Source of the DNA: Gemmatimonadota bacterium | GTDB lineage: Bacteria; Gemmatimonadota; Gemmatimonadetes; Gemmatimonadales; Gemmatimonadaceae | Direction of reading: 5' to 3' | NCBI GenBank assembly: GCA_021413975.1 | Contig: JAIOPJ010000016.1 | Location: 124,001 to 188,000, forward strand | Length of the DNA: 64,000 nucleotides | Shown: piece after piece, positions 25,565 through 34,301 of the stretch | Numbering within the stretch: position 1 is the first letter of the stretch | How the letters are laid out: each line of letters begins with the position of its first letter | The notes under the pieces: generated by a model | The model's database searches: none | What the model was told of the DNA's origin: nothing | What the model saw: the letters and a program-made list of their open reading frames with translations, nothing else | Translations under genes and position numbers: made by a program

Positions 25565-26829
25565 TGCGGTGGAATGCAGTGGCGAAGGGGTTCATCGCGG
25601 TCATGGTGCTGGCGCGCCCGGCGCAGGCGCAGCACCTGCTCATGCCCATGGATGACCAACAGGCCAATCACCTGAAGGCCTACGGGATCACGTTCAGCGC
25701 GCTCACGGACGGCATCCGGAGCGAGTGGCTGCTCAACTACCGCGGCGGCAGCTTCCTCGTGCCCGACCTGCCGAGCCTGCGGCGGTCGGCGGCGCTCGCC
25801 GGCGTGACCTTCGAGGTCGTTGACGGCGCCCGCGTCGCACAGATCCGCAAGGAGATCGCCGACGGCAACATGGACGCGGTGCCGCTCGAGAAGGCGCCGC
25901 GCATCGCGGTGTACACGCCGCCCGACGCGCCCCCCTGGGACGACGCGGTGACGCTCGCGCTGGTGTACGCGGGGATCCCGTACGAGAAGCTCTGGGACGA
26001 CGACGTCCTCAACACCGATCTCTCCAAGTACGACTGGATCCACCTGCATCACGAGGACTTCACGGGGCAGCAGAACAAGCTCTTCCTCGGGTTCCGCGAC
26101 GCGCCCTGGTTCATCCAGTCGCGCGACCGTGATCTCGCGACGGCGCGGCGTCACGGGCTCGCGGACATCCCGGCGCTCAAGAAGGCGGTCGCGGACCGGT
26201 TGCGCGCCTTCGTGGACCGCGGCGGGTTCCTGTTCGCGATGTGCGGCGCCACCGAGACGCTCGAGCTCGCCATGGGCGCCAAGCTCGTCGACATCGCCGG
26301 CCCGTTCAGCGACGGCACGCCCATGGATCCCGACGCCGACGCCAAGATGGACTGGAGCCGCACATTCGCGGTGCAGGGCGCGCACCTCGAGTTCGCGGCG
26401 GGCGTGAACGCCATGAGCGACATCGACGGCCATCAGGTGAACGTCCCGTCGCGCCGCCAGCCGCTCGGGACCTTCACGCTCTTCGGCTTCTCGGCCAAGT
26501 TCGACCCGGTGGCGACGATGCTCGTGCAGGATCATCGCACCGTGATCGGCGACTACTACGGCGTCACCACCTCCTTCCTGCGCAAGGTGCTCAAGCCCGG
26601 GGCGACGGTGCTCGCGCACGAGGAGGGCGCGCCCTGGGTGAAGTACATCCACGGCTCGTACGGACAGGGCTCGTGGACCTACCTCGGGGGCCATGACCCC
26701 GAGGATCCGCAGCACAACATCGGCGCGCCGCCGACCGACCTCGCGTTGCATCCGAACTCGCCCGGCTACCGGCTGATCCTCAACAACGTCCTCTTCCCGG
26801 CCGCGAAGAAGAAGCCGCTCAAGACGTGA
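25564..26829 (+). CDS. Secreted GATase/ThuA-like protein of unknown function
   Basis: A 421-residue protein from ATG 25564 with a signal peptide (MRWNAVAKGFIAVMVLARPAQAQ). The mature protein shows the alternating strand-helix pattern of a GATase1/ThuA-like fold: 'PRIAVYTPPDAPPWDDAVTLAL', 'YDWIHLHHEDFTGQQNKLF', 'RLRAFVDRGGFLFAMCGATETLELAM' and 'GSWTYLGGHDPED'. The Cys in 'FAMCGATE' sits where class I amidotransferases have their nucleophile. Database entries of this type sometimes carry an 'asparagine synthetase B' label, for which nothing supports it here. It is coupled to TPR and helicase genes. Confidence 0.72.
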   Translation: MRWNAVAKGFIAVMVLARPAQAQHLLMPMDDQQANHLKAYGITFSALTDGIRSEWLLNYRGGSFLVPDLPSLRRSAALAGVTFEVVDGARVAQIRKEIADGNMDAVPLEKAPRIAVYTPPDAPPWDDAVTLALVYAGIPYEKLWDDDVLNTDLSKYDWIHLHHEDFTGQQNKLFLGFRDAPWFIQSRDRDLATARRHGLADIPALKKAVADRLRAFVDRGGFLFAMCGATETLELAMGAKLVDIAGPFSDGTPMDPDADAKMDWSRTFAVQGAHLEFAAGVNAMSDIDGHQVNVPSRRQPLGTFTLFGFSAKFDPVATMLVQDHRTVIGDYYGVTTSFLRKVLKPGATVLAHEEGAPWVKYIHGSYGQGSWTYLGGHDPEDPQHNIGAPPTDLALHPNSPGYRLILNNVLFPAAKKKPLKT

Positions 26830-29366
26830 GCGCGCCGACGGAGCGCGTCGGCACGCCGTTCCACGGCGAGACCGCGCGCGTCACACCGGGCGCGGCGAAC
26901 GCGATCCGTTCCGCGATCCGGCTCGCCGGCGGACGCGAGGTCTGCTTCGTCTGCACGATCAACGACGAGGGCCTCGTGCAGACGGCGCGGGTGGCGGCGC
27001 GCGGCGACGTGCGCAGCGTGCTCGCGCTCCCGGGGTTCGCGAACCGCGGCGAGCTGCTGGTGCACAACCACCCGAGCGGCTGGCTCGAGCCGAGCGGTGC
27101 CGACCTCGAGGTCGCGGCGCGATTGCACGACGACGGGATCGGGTTCGCGATCATCGACAATGACGCGGCGCGGCTCTACGTGGTGGTCGAGGTGCCGCGC
27201 GCCAGGAAGCGCGCCGAGCTCGCCCCCGGGGACGTCGCCGGTGTGCTCGGCCCCGACGGTCCCATCGCCGAGCACCTGGGACGGTACGAGGACCGGCCGA
27301 GCCAGCGCGAGATGGCGCGCATCATCGCGCAGCTGTTCACGCACGGCGGCGTGGGACTGATCGAGGCGGGCACCGGCGTGGGCAAGTCACTCGGCTACCT
27401 GGTGCCGGCCCTGCGCTGGGCCGCCGAGAGCGGCGAGCGCACGGTGGTGAGCACCAACACGATCACGCTGCAGGAACAGCTCACGGGCAAGGACCTGCCG
27501 TTCCTCGAGAAGGCGCTCACCGACCAGAAGGTGCGCTTCGCGCTGCTCAAGGGATGGCGCAACTATCTCTGCCTGCTGCGGCTCGAACAGGCGCGGCTGC
27601 AGGGACCGGTGCTCTTCGACGACGGCGCGCAGGCCGAGCTGGCGATGCTCGAGCAGTGGGCCGAGCAGACCACCGACGGGTCGGTGGCCGACCTCCCGAA
27701 TCAGCCCAAGAGCGAGGTCTGGGACGAGGTCGCCGCCGAGGGTGATCTCTGCACGCGTCTCCGTTGCCCGCACTTCGACAAGTGCTTCGTGTTCAAGGCG
27801 CGGCGCGCTGCGGCGCAGGCCGACGTGATCGTGGTGAACCATCACCTGTTGATGGCCGATCTCGCTGTGCGTCGCGCGTCGCAGCGCTGGGACGAGGCCG
27901 CCGTGCTGCCGGCGTACAAGCGGCTCATCATCGACGAAGGGCATCACCTGGAGGACGCGGCGGCCGACCACCTGGGGCAGTCGGTGTCGCGCAGCGGACT
28001 CGAGCGACTCTTCGCGCGGCTCGAGCGGCGCGGCAAGGGACTGCTCCCCGCACTCGAACGCGCCCTCTCCAAGGGGAACGACCTGCTCAGCGTCGCGAGC
28101 CTCGACCTCGTGCGCGCGCGCCTGCTGCCCTCGCTCTTCGCCGCGCGCGACAAGAGCGCGGTGCTCTGCGACCTGCTCGGCACCTGGCTCGGCAGCCAGC
28201 GCGAGAAGCAGGTGCGTCTGACCGACAGCTTCGAGGAGGACCCGATCTGGCGCGCCGGACTCGGGGCGGCGCTCGATGACCTGCTCGCCGAGATCGAGCT
28301 GCTCGGCGACGGCCTCCGCATGGTGCGCGACCGCCTGGAGACCGACGAACAGCGCGCCGAGGAACTCGCGCCCTTGCTCAATGAGGTGCGCGGCGTCGCG
28401 CGCCGGTTGCAGACCTCGGGCGATGCGCTCCGAGCCGCACTCAAGCCCGACCGTGAAGGACTGCCACGGGTGCGCTGGCTCGAACTGCGCGGGAGCGACC
28501 GCAACGTCGGCGCGACCGCGGTGCCGCTCGATCTCGCGCCGGTACTGCGCGAGGACCTGTTCCGTCGCATGGAGACGACCATCATCACGAGCGCGACGCT
28601 CGCGGTGGGCGACGGCTTCGACTTCATCACCAAGCGGCTCGGCCTCGACGACGATCAGTTGGAGCCGGTCACGGCCTCGCTCGCCTCGCCGTTCGACTAC
28701 CCGCGGCAGGCGATGCTCGCCATCCCCAGCGACTTCCCGGCACCGAACACCGACGGGGTGAAGCATCTGCAGCGTACGATCGACGCGGCGGCCGACCTGA
28801 TAGAGTTCGCCGGTGGCGGTGTGTTCGTGCTCTTCACGAGTCACCGCGACGTGAAGGAGGCCGCGAGGGCGCTGCGCGAGCGCGGGGTGGGAGGCCAGCA
28901 CCCGATGCTCGTGCATGGCGAGGCGCCGCGCGATGACCTGTTGCGACGCTTCCGCGAGCACGGCGATGCCGTGCTCATCGGCACGGCGAGCTTCTGGGAA
29001 GGGGTCGATGTCCCCGGGCGGGCGCTACGGGGGCTCCTGCTGGGGAAGATCCCGTTCCGCGTGCCGACCGAGCCGATCACGGCCGCGCAGTGCGAGGCGA
29101 TCGAGGCCGACGGCCGGGACTCGTTCTCCGAGTACATGATCCCGCACGCGGCGCTCCGGCTCAAGCAGGGCTTCGGGCGGCTCATCCGCACCGCGACCGA
29201 CCGGGGGGCGGTGGTGATCTGCGACCCGCGCGTGGTAACGAAGGGCTACGGGAGGCGTCTGATCGAGGGGCTCCCCCCGGCCACGCGGATCCAGGGGCCC
29301 TGGGCGATGCTCCGGGAAGAGCTGGCCGCCTTCTACCGGCAAGCCGAAACCGCCCGGAAGGGGTAA
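26826..29366 (+). CDS. DinG-type FeS helicase with N-terminal RadC/JAMM-like domain
   Basis: An 846-residue fusion. The first ~150 residues resemble the JAB/RadC domain, with the metal-binding signature HxHx7SxxD intact (H80, H82, S90, D93, in 'VHNHPSGWLEPSGAD'). The rest is an XPD/DinG superfamily 2 helicase: Walker A EAGTGVGKS near 179-187, cysteines spread over about 248-320 for an FeS cluster, Walker B 'IIDEGHH' (DEGH 370-373), and C-terminal motifs 'VFVLFTSHRDV' and 'GTASFWEGVDVPGRALRGL'. DinG unwinds R-loops and damaged DNA; the added JAMM domain may make it a nuclease- or peptidase-linked variant. GTG start 26826 overlaps the previous gene. Confidence 0.88.
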   Translation: MSAPTERVGTPFHGETARVTPGAANAIRSAIRLAGGREVCFVCTINDEGLVQTARVAARGDVRSVLALPGFANRGELLVHNHPSGWLEPSGADLEVAARLHDDGIGFAIIDNDAARLYVVVEVPRARKRAELAPGDVAGVLGPDGPIAEHLGRYEDRPSQREMARIIAQLFTHGGVGLIEAGTGVGKSLGYLVPALRWAAESGERTVVSTNTITLQEQLTGKDLPFLEKALTDQKVRFALLKGWRNYLCLLRLEQARLQGPVLFDDGAQAELAMLEQWAEQTTDGSVADLPNQPKSEVWDEVAAEGDLCTRLRCPHFDKCFVFKARRAAAQADVIVVNHHLLMADLAVRRASQRWDEAAVLPAYKRLIIDEGHHLEDAAADHLGQSVSRSGLERLFARLERRGKGLLPALERALSKGNDLLSVASLDLVRARLLPSLFAARDKSAVLCDLLGTWLGSQREKQVRLTDSFEEDPIWRAGLGAALDDLLAEIELLGDGLRMVRDRLETDEQRAEELAPLLNEVRGVARRLQTSGDALRAALKPDREGLPRVRWLELRGSDRNVGATAVPLDLAPVLREDLFRRMETTIITSATLAVGDGFDFITKRLGLDDDQLEPVTASLASPFDYPRQAMLAIPSDFPAPNTDGVKHLQRTIDAAADLIEFAGGGVFVLFTSHRDVKEAARALRERGVGGQHPMLVHGEAPRDDLLRRFREHGDAVLIGTASFWEGVDVPGRALRGLLLGKIPFRVPTEPITAAQCEAIEADGRDSFSEYMIPHAALRLKQGFGRLIRTATDRGAVVICDPRVVTKGYGRRLIEGLPPATRIQGPWAMLREELAAFYRQAETARKG

Positions 29367-29374
29367 ATTGGGCA

Positions 29375-29989
29375 ATGATCAGGCCCGGGAAGATCGTCTG
29401 CGTGGGGCGGAACTACCGCGAACACGCCAAGGAGATGGGGAACGACGTGCCGACGACGCCGTTCGTGTTCTATAAACCCACGAGTTCCGTGATCGCCGGC
29501 GGCGAGGCGATCGTGCTCCCGGCCGGGGTGGGTCGGGTGGATTTCGAGGGCGATATCGGGATCGTGATCGGCAGCAGGCTCACCCGGGCGACGCCGGCGG
29601 AGTGTGCGGCCGCGGTGCGCGGGCTGGTGGCCGTGAACGACGTGAGCGCGCGCGATCTGCAGAAGAGCGATGGTCAGTGGTGGCGGGCGAAAGGGTACGA
29701 CACCTTCTGCCCGATCGGGCTCGAGAAGCAGGGCAGCGTCGACCTGGGCGCGCTCCAGTTGGTGACGCGGGTGAACGGTACGGAGCGCCAGCGGTGTCAT
29801 ACCCGGGACATGATCTTCCCCGTGGCCGACCTGCTCGCGTTCATCTCGAGCGCCGTGACGCTCGAGACCGGGGACGTGGTACTCACGGGTACACCTGAAG
29901 GGGTGGGCCCATTGTCGGCGGGAGACGTCGTGGAGGTCGAGGTGGTCGGCTGGAGCACGGTGAAGAACCCGGTCGTGGCCGCGGCGTGA
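29375..29989 (+). CDS. Fumarylacetoacetate hydrolase family protein
   Basis: A 204-residue FAH-fold enzyme close to the FAHD1/acylpyruvase group. 'KIVCVGRNYREHAKEMGN', 'TPFVFYKPTSSVIAGGEAIVLP', 'VDFEGDIGIVIG' with acidic metal ligands, 'VNDVSARDLQKSDGQWWRAKGYDTFCPIG', and 'TGTPEGVGPLSAGDVVEVEV' are standard. Likely substrates are small acylpyruvates or oxaloacetate; which one is not decidable from sequence. Start ATG 29375, 8 bases after the helicase stop. Confidence 0.9.
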   Translation: MIRPGKIVCVGRNYREHAKEMGNDVPTTPFVFYKPTSSVIAGGEAIVLPAGVGRVDFEGDIGIVIGSRLTRATPAECAAAVRGLVAVNDVSARDLQKSDGQWWRAKGYDTFCPIGLEKQGSVDLGALQLVTRVNGTERQRCHTRDMIFPVADLLAFISSAVTLETGDVVLTGTPEGVGPLSAGDVVEVEVVGWSTVKNPVVAAA

Positions 29990-30882
29990 CGCCGAAGAGC
30001 CGCATCACGTTGCTCCCGACGCGCCGCGGTGATCCGCGCGTGTCGGTCGCGGCGTTCGTGGTGCAGCTGGTCGTCATCGGGATCGTGGTCCCGACGCTCG
30101 TGGTGCCGGTCGCGTTCGAGCTCCTCCGCGACTCCTCGGGGCGCGCGGTGATGCCCGAGCGGATCAGCTTCATCACCGCGGTGCCCAAGGGCACCGGGCC
30201 GAGCCGAGAGGCGGCGCGCGACGGAGGGGATGGACGGGCGCCGGCCACGGTTCCGCAGCCGGCCGCGCCTCCAGCCGCGCCGGTCGTGGCGCCGAGCACG
30301 GTGCCGAGCGGCGTTCCCACTCGCACCACTCCCGAGCGGGCCCCCGCCGGCGGCGTGGGTCCGCTCGTCGGCGGTGGCGGACCGACGCAGGGGATCCGCC
30401 CGTCGTTCAACGACCCACGCCTCTGGCAGCAGCCCACCGACGTGGTCGAGGCACCGATGGTGCCGATGACACGCGCCGACTCGCTGCAGGCCCTGCTCTG
30501 GGCGACCGCCTCCGCGTTCGTGGATTCCATGAACCGTGCGACGCCCGAACCCGGCCGCGCGCCGGGGGACTGGACCTTCGAGCGCAAGGGGAAGAAGTAC
30601 GGCATCGACCCGAAGATGATCCGGCTGGGTGACTTCTCGATCCCCACGGCGTTGCTCGCGCTCCTGCCGATGAACAACCTCCAGGCGAATCCGATCGGCA
30701 TCGAGCGGGCGCGGAAGCTGAGTTCGATGCGGTCGGAGATCATGGAGCAGGCCGAGCGTGCGGCGCGGGACGACGACTTCTACGCGGCGGTGCGCGCGTT
30801 GCGCGAGCGGAAGGAGCGGGAGCGCAAGGAAGCGGCGGCACGGCAGCAGGGTGTGCAGCCGGCGCCGCCCGTCTCGCGCTAG
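29986..30882 (+). CDS. Hypothetical single-pass membrane protein with Pro-rich linker
   Basis: A 298-residue protein starting at GTG 29986 (GTGA overlap with the FAH gene). One hydrophobic helix lies at about 22-45, followed by an Ala/Pro/Gly-rich stretch (70-135), then a mixed domain ('WTFERKGKKYGIDPKMIRLGDFSIPTALLALL') and a charged C-terminal helix ('ALRERKERERKEAAARQ'). No family is recognised. The TM-plus-Pro-rich layout resembles TonB-like or other envelope-spanning proteins, but no TonB motif is seen. It converges on lexA with a 4-base overlap. Confidence 0.75.
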   Translation: MTPKSRITLLPTRRGDPRVSVAAFVVQLVVIGIVVPTLVVPVAFELLRDSSGRAVMPERISFITAVPKGTGPSREAARDGGDGRAPATVPQPAAPPAAPVVAPSTVPSGVPTRTTPERAPAGGVGPLVGGGGPTQGIRPSFNDPRLWQQPTDVVEAPMVPMTRADSLQALLWATASAFVDSMNRATPEPGRAPGDWTFERKGKKYGIDPKMIRLGDFSIPTALLALLPMNNLQANPIGIERARKLSSMRSEIMEQAERAARDDDFYAAVRALRERKERERKEAAARQQGVQPAPPVSR

Positions 30883-31523
30883 CGTCCCTCTGCGGGGTCC
30901 GCGCCCTCGGTGCGGATGACCGGCAGGCGCAGGACGCCGCTCAGCGGGCCGAGGATCTCGAAATCATCGGCGGGTCCCAGTTCGATGTCATCCGCCCCCT
31001 CGCGCGGCGCACGCAGCACGAGCGTGTTGCCGCGCCTCTCGAGCGCACGCACCAGGACCGCACCACCGACACGGGCAACGACGGGCGCGTCCTCGCCGGC
31101 GCGTCCACCCGGATGCACGAGCAGCAGGTCACCGGCCCGCACGCCGTGCGCCGGCGCGTCCTCGATGTGGGCGCGCACCAGGTAGCAGTCGTCGGCCGGC
31201 AGGAACAGACGGTCGACCGTCACGTGGTCCTCGGCGACCATCACCGGCCCCGGCGCGATGCGCACCACCGGCACCGGCATGGTGCCCGCACCGCCGGAGA
31301 ACCCCTCGATCACCAGGCCGCGCGACCGGCCGGGCGAACGACGCACGTAGCCCTTGCGCTCGATCGCCGCGATCAGGTCGGTCACCGTCTTGGTGGACGG
31401 GATGCGGAAATGGCGCGCGATCTCCCGCACGCTCGGCTGGAAGGTGTGCTCCGCCAGGTAGTCGATGAGGAAGTGGTAGACCTTCCGCTCGATCGGCGTG
31501 AGAGGAGCGCGCGGCGCGTCCAT
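30879..31523 (-). CDS. lexA: LexA-family repressor lacking autocleavage residues
   Basis: A 214-residue LexA-like protein. Residues 8-60 form the winged-helix domain ('FLIDYLAEHTFQPSVREIAR', 'TVTDLIAAIERKGYVRR'). The C-terminal half aligns with the S24 peptidase domain, but the key positions have changed. The Ala-Gly cleavage site is A90-P91-G92; the catalytic Ser (GxSM in LexA) is Asp122 in 'AHIEDAPAHGVRAGDLLLV'; and the catalytic Lys is Arg159 in 'VLVRALERRGN'. It should bind DNA but not self-cleave on RecA activation. It follows gltX without a gap. Whether a second, normal LexA exists elsewhere is unknown. Confidence 0.82.
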   Translation of the reverse strand: MDAPRAPLTPIERKVYHFLIDYLAEHTFQPSVREIARHFRIPSTKTVTDLIAAIERKGYVRRSPGRSRGLVIEGFSGGAGTMPVPVVRIAPGPVMVAEDHVTVDRLFLPADDCYLVRAHIEDAPAHGVRAGDLLLVHPGGRAGEDAPVVARVGGAVLVRALERRGNTLVLRAPREGADDIELGPADDFEILGPLSGVLRLPVIRTEGADPAEGR

Positions 31524-32987
31524 CTACGCGCCGGCCACCATCTCCCGCAGGCGGCGCTCCGCGGCGGCGATGCGCGCGATGGTGCGGTCGCGGCCGAGGA
31601 TCAGCATCACGTCGAAGATGCCGGGCGAGGCACTGACGCCGACGAGCGCGATGCGCAGCGGCTGCAGCAGCTTCCCCGCGCCCACGCCCTTGGACTCGGC
31701 GAGTGCCCGCATCATCTCCTCGAGCAGGAGCGGATCCCAGCCGGCGTGCGCTTCGAGCGCCTCGCGCACGGCGGTCAGGAGCGTGAGCGTCGCCGCGGGA
31801 TCCTTCCACTGCTTGGCGACGGCCTCGGGATCGTACGTCACCGACTCGGCGAAGTAGGGCGCCGCCTGGGCGACGATCTCGTCGATCAACCGCGAGCGCA
31901 CGCGCAGCTGCTCGAGGAGGTGATGGAACCAGTCGCGCCTGGCCGCGAGTTCGGCGACGGTCGCGAGCCCCGCCTTCTCGAAGCGCGGCGCGACGAGTGA
32001 CTCGAGTTCGGCGATCGGCATCTTCGCCAAGTGCTGGCCGTTCATCCACTCGAGCTTCTTGGTGTCGAAGACGCTCGCCTTGCGCAGCAGGCCGTCGGAC
32101 GAGAAGGCGTGGATGAGCTGGTCGAGGGTCATGACCTCCTCGAAGTCGCCGCCGGGCGACCAGCCCATGAGCGCGAGGAAGTTCACCATCGCCGGCGCGA
32201 GGATGCCCAGGTGCTGGTAGTCGCCGACGGCCGTCGCGCCATGACGCTTGGAGAGCTTCTTGCCGTCGGTGCCGTGGATCATCGGCAGGTGGGCGAACTG
32301 CGGGAGCGTGGCGCCGAGGGCCTCGTAGAGGAGGATCTGCTTGGGGGTGTTGGAGATATGGTCGTCGCCGCGCATCACGAGCGTGATGCCCATGGCGATG
32401 TCGTCCGAGACGACGGCGTGGTTGTAGATGGGCGTCGCGTCGGAGCGCAGGATGACGAAGTCGTCGATGTCCTTGTTGGGGAAGCTGATCCGCTCGTGCA
32501 CGAGGTCGTGCCAGGCGGTCTCGCCATCGGGGACGCGGAAGCGGAGGACGAACGGCGATCCCGCGGCGACCCGCCGGTCGATCTCGGCGGCGTCGAGCTT
32601 GTCGCAGCGGCGATCGTAGGTGAACGCGCCGCCGGCGGACTCGGCGGCCGCGCGCCGTTGTGCGATCTCGTCGGCGGTGCAGAAGCAACGGTAGGCCTTG
32701 CCCGAGGCGAGCAGCTTGGCGGCGTCGGCGCGGTGACGGTCGAGGTTCGCGCCCTGGAACACGACCTCCTCGTCCCAGTCGAGGCCGAGCCACTCGAGTC
32801 CCTCGAAGATGGCGCGGGTGGAATCGTCGGTGGAGCGGGCCTTGTCGGTGTCCTCGACGCGGAGCAGGAACTTGCCGCCGGTGCGCCGGGCGAGGAGCCA
32901 GTTGAAGAGGGCCGTGCGCGCGCCGCCGACGTGGAGGAAGCCGGTGGGGGAGGGGGCGAAGCGGAGGCGCGGGGGCGAGGCGGTCAT
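31524..32987 (-). CDS. gltX: Glutamyl-tRNA synthetase
   Basis: A 487-residue class I synthetase from ATG 32987. HIGH motif as 'PSPTGFLHVGGARTALF', 'RVEDTDKARSTDDST', 'RFRVPDG', and the KMSKS loop as 'GKKLSKRHGA', followed by the helical anticodon-binding domain. Length fits non-discriminating/discriminating bacterial GluRS. tRNA-Ser(GCU) and a strong terminator-like hairpin lie upstream on the same strand; lexA starts directly after the stop. Confidence 0.97.
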   Translation of the reverse strand: MTASPPRLRFAPSPTGFLHVGGARTALFNWLLARRTGGKFLLRVEDTDKARSTDDSTRAIFEGLEWLGLDWDEEVVFQGANLDRHRADAAKLLASGKAYRCFCTADEIAQRRAAAESAGGAFTYDRRCDKLDAAEIDRRVAAGSPFVLRFRVPDGETAWHDLVHERISFPNKDIDDFVILRSDATPIYNHAVVSDDIAMGITLVMRGDDHISNTPKQILLYEALGATLPQFAHLPMIHGTDGKKLSKRHGATAVGDYQHLGILAPAMVNFLALMGWSPGGDFEEVMTLDQLIHAFSSDGLLRKASVFDTKKLEWMNGQHLAKMPIAELESLVAPRFEKAGLATVAELAARRDWFHHLLEQLRVRSRLIDEIVAQAAPYFAESVTYDPEAVAKQWKDPAATLTLLTAVREALEAHAGWDPLLLEEMMRALAESKGVGAGKLLQPLRIALVGVSASPGIFDVMLILGRDRTIARIAAAERRLREMVAGA

Positions 32988-33016
32988 CGCGTCGGAGGTC
33001 CGGGGGAGGAACGAGA

Positions 33017-33052
33017 ACGGGCCCGGCCGGTGCTGAGGACCGGCGGGCCCGT
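33017..33052 (-). terminator. Hairpin between tRNA-Ser and gltX
   Basis: Arms of 15 and 14 bases (ACGGGCCCGGCCGGT and its complement with one base fewer) around a 7-base loop. On the minus strand it follows the tRNA by 5 bases and is followed by a T-rich stretch, TTCTCGTTCC, so it probably ends tRNA transcription. It is also in the gltX leader. Confidence 0.65.
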
Positions 33053-33057
33053 ACAAC

Positions 33058-33147
33058 GGAGACGGGGGGATTCGAACCCCCGATACAGGTTTAACCCCGT
33101 ATAACGGTTTAGCAAACCGCCGCGTTCAGCCTCTCTGCCACGTCTCC
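33058..33147 (-). tRNA. tRNA-Ser (anticodon GCU)
   Basis: Minus-strand cloverleaf of 90 bases: acceptor GGAGACG/CGTCTCC, anticodon stem-loop reading GGTTTGCTAAACC (anticodon GCT), a long variable arm ending in GTATACGGGG/ACCTGTAT-type sequence, and T arm GGGGG-TTCGAAT-CCCCC. The long variable arm is typical of tRNA-Ser. Confidence 0.93.
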
Positions 33148-33327
33148 AGACCTGGTCGCACCGAGGAATGAGCAATCTCGCCGGGCGAGACGTTCGAGGC
33201 AAGCGGAGAGGGAGGATTCGACCCTGCCGCCTGTGCCGTGGACGGCTCCCCGACCCATGGCGGGCGAGGATCCGGGAGGCCGGGGGCGCGGTTGCCACCG
33301 CCGGAGCGAAGTGGTAGCGTGGATACG

Positions 33328-33699
33328 ATGCCACGTTCCTCGCGCCTCCTCACCGTCGCCACACTCGTCCTCGTCACGGCCTGCGCCGGCGTGCTGTCCG
33401 ACGACCGTCCGGGGTACGAAGGGGCCACGGGTCCGCTGCGCCCCGTGGAGACCCAGCTGCGCGGCAAGGTGATCGACATCGTCACGTTGCAGCCGGTGGC
33501 CGGCGTGTCCGTGAGGATCGACACCACCACGTCCGTCAGCACCGCTGACGGCACCTACACGCTGCAGCGGCTGACGATGCTCGCCGCGACCCTCGAAGCG
33601 ACGAAGGTCGGGTACGACACGGCGCGGTCGTACATCCCGCTCGCGGGCGGCGATCGGTCGTTCGATGTGCGTATCCGCGCGAGCGTGACGCCGCCCTGA
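33328..33699 (+). CDS. Small lipoprotein with carboxypeptidase-regulatory-like domain
   Basis: A 123-residue protein from ATG 33328. SPII signal peptide 'RLLTVATLVLVTAC' with Cys as the lipidated residue. After a short linker the remainder fits a carboxypeptidase-regulatory-like (transthyretin-fold) domain: 'LRGKVIDIVTLQPVAGVSVRI', 'STADGTYTLQRL', 'VGYDTARSYIPL'. Probably anchored in the outer membrane. It lies between two tRNA-Ser genes, divergent from gltX. Confidence 0.82.
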   Translation: MPRSSRLLTVATLVLVTACAGVLSDDRPGYEGATGPLRPVETQLRGKVIDIVTLQPVAGVSVRIDTTTSVSTADGTYTLQRLTMLAATLEATKVGYDTARSYIPLAGGDRSFDVRIRASVTPP

Positions 33700-33776
33700 G
33701 AGTGGTTCGACGCGTGGTCGCGTCCGAGTCGCGATCGGTGTGCGGTGCGGGCCGCGGTGGCAACGTGTTCGGAAAC

Positions 33777-33858
33777 GGAGGGCACAGGATTCGAACCTGT
33801 AAGACCTTGCGGTCGGCGGTTTTCAAGACCGCTGCATTAGCCATTCTGCCAGCCCTCC
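33777..33858 (-). tRNA. tRNA-Ser (anticodon UGA)
   Basis: Minus-strand cloverleaf of 82 bases: acceptor GGAGGGC/GCCCTCC, anticodon stem GCGGT/ACCGC with loop CTTGAAA (anticodon TGA), variable stem GACC-GCAA-GGTC, T arm ACAGG-TTCGAAT-CCTGT. Confidence 0.93.
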
Positions 33859-33941
33859 CGGGGGTGGCGCACCGGAAAAGTAGCATCCCCTACAGCGAAT
33901 CGCGGGGGGAGTGCGCAATACTAGAAGACCTCAGGCCTCCC

Positions 33942-34301
33942 ATGTCCATCTCCCAGACGCCCGCCGACGCCCAGCCCGCCATCGACGAGATCCGCCACGT
34001 CGGCGGGGACGAGTTGGTGCGCGAGCTCGCCGCGACCTTCCTGCGATTCGCGGCGGCGCACGTTCCGCGCCTCCATGAGGCGGCCGAAGCCGGGGACCTC
34101 GAGACGGGCGCCATCATCGCGCATACGCTCAAGTCGAGCGCCCGTCAGTTCGGGGCCGTCGCGCTCGGCGAGGCCTGTGCCTCGGCGGAACTCGCGGCCC
34201 GCGGGGGCGATGCGGCCGGATTCCTCGGCCGCGCGGAGGATGCCGCGAGCGCGTTCGAGCGAACGCGCCCGTGGATGCAACAGCTGGCCGCTACGGCCTG
34301 A
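33942..34301 (+). CDS. Stand-alone HPt phosphotransfer protein
   Basis: A 119-residue protein from ATG 33942. It has the HPt signature 'IIAHTLKSSARQFGAVALGEAC' with the phospho-accepting His at position 61, flanked by helices typical of the four-helix HPt fold. Such proteins pass phosphate between a hybrid histidine kinase and a response regulator; neither partner is in the window. Its end overlaps the convergent DUF2723 gene by 11 bases. Confidence 0.9.
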   Translation: MSISQTPADAQPAIDEIRHVGGDELVRELAATFLRFAAAHVPRLHEAAEAGDLETGAIIAHTLKSSARQFGAVALGEACASAELAARGGDAAGFLGRAEDAASAFERTRPWMQQLAATA

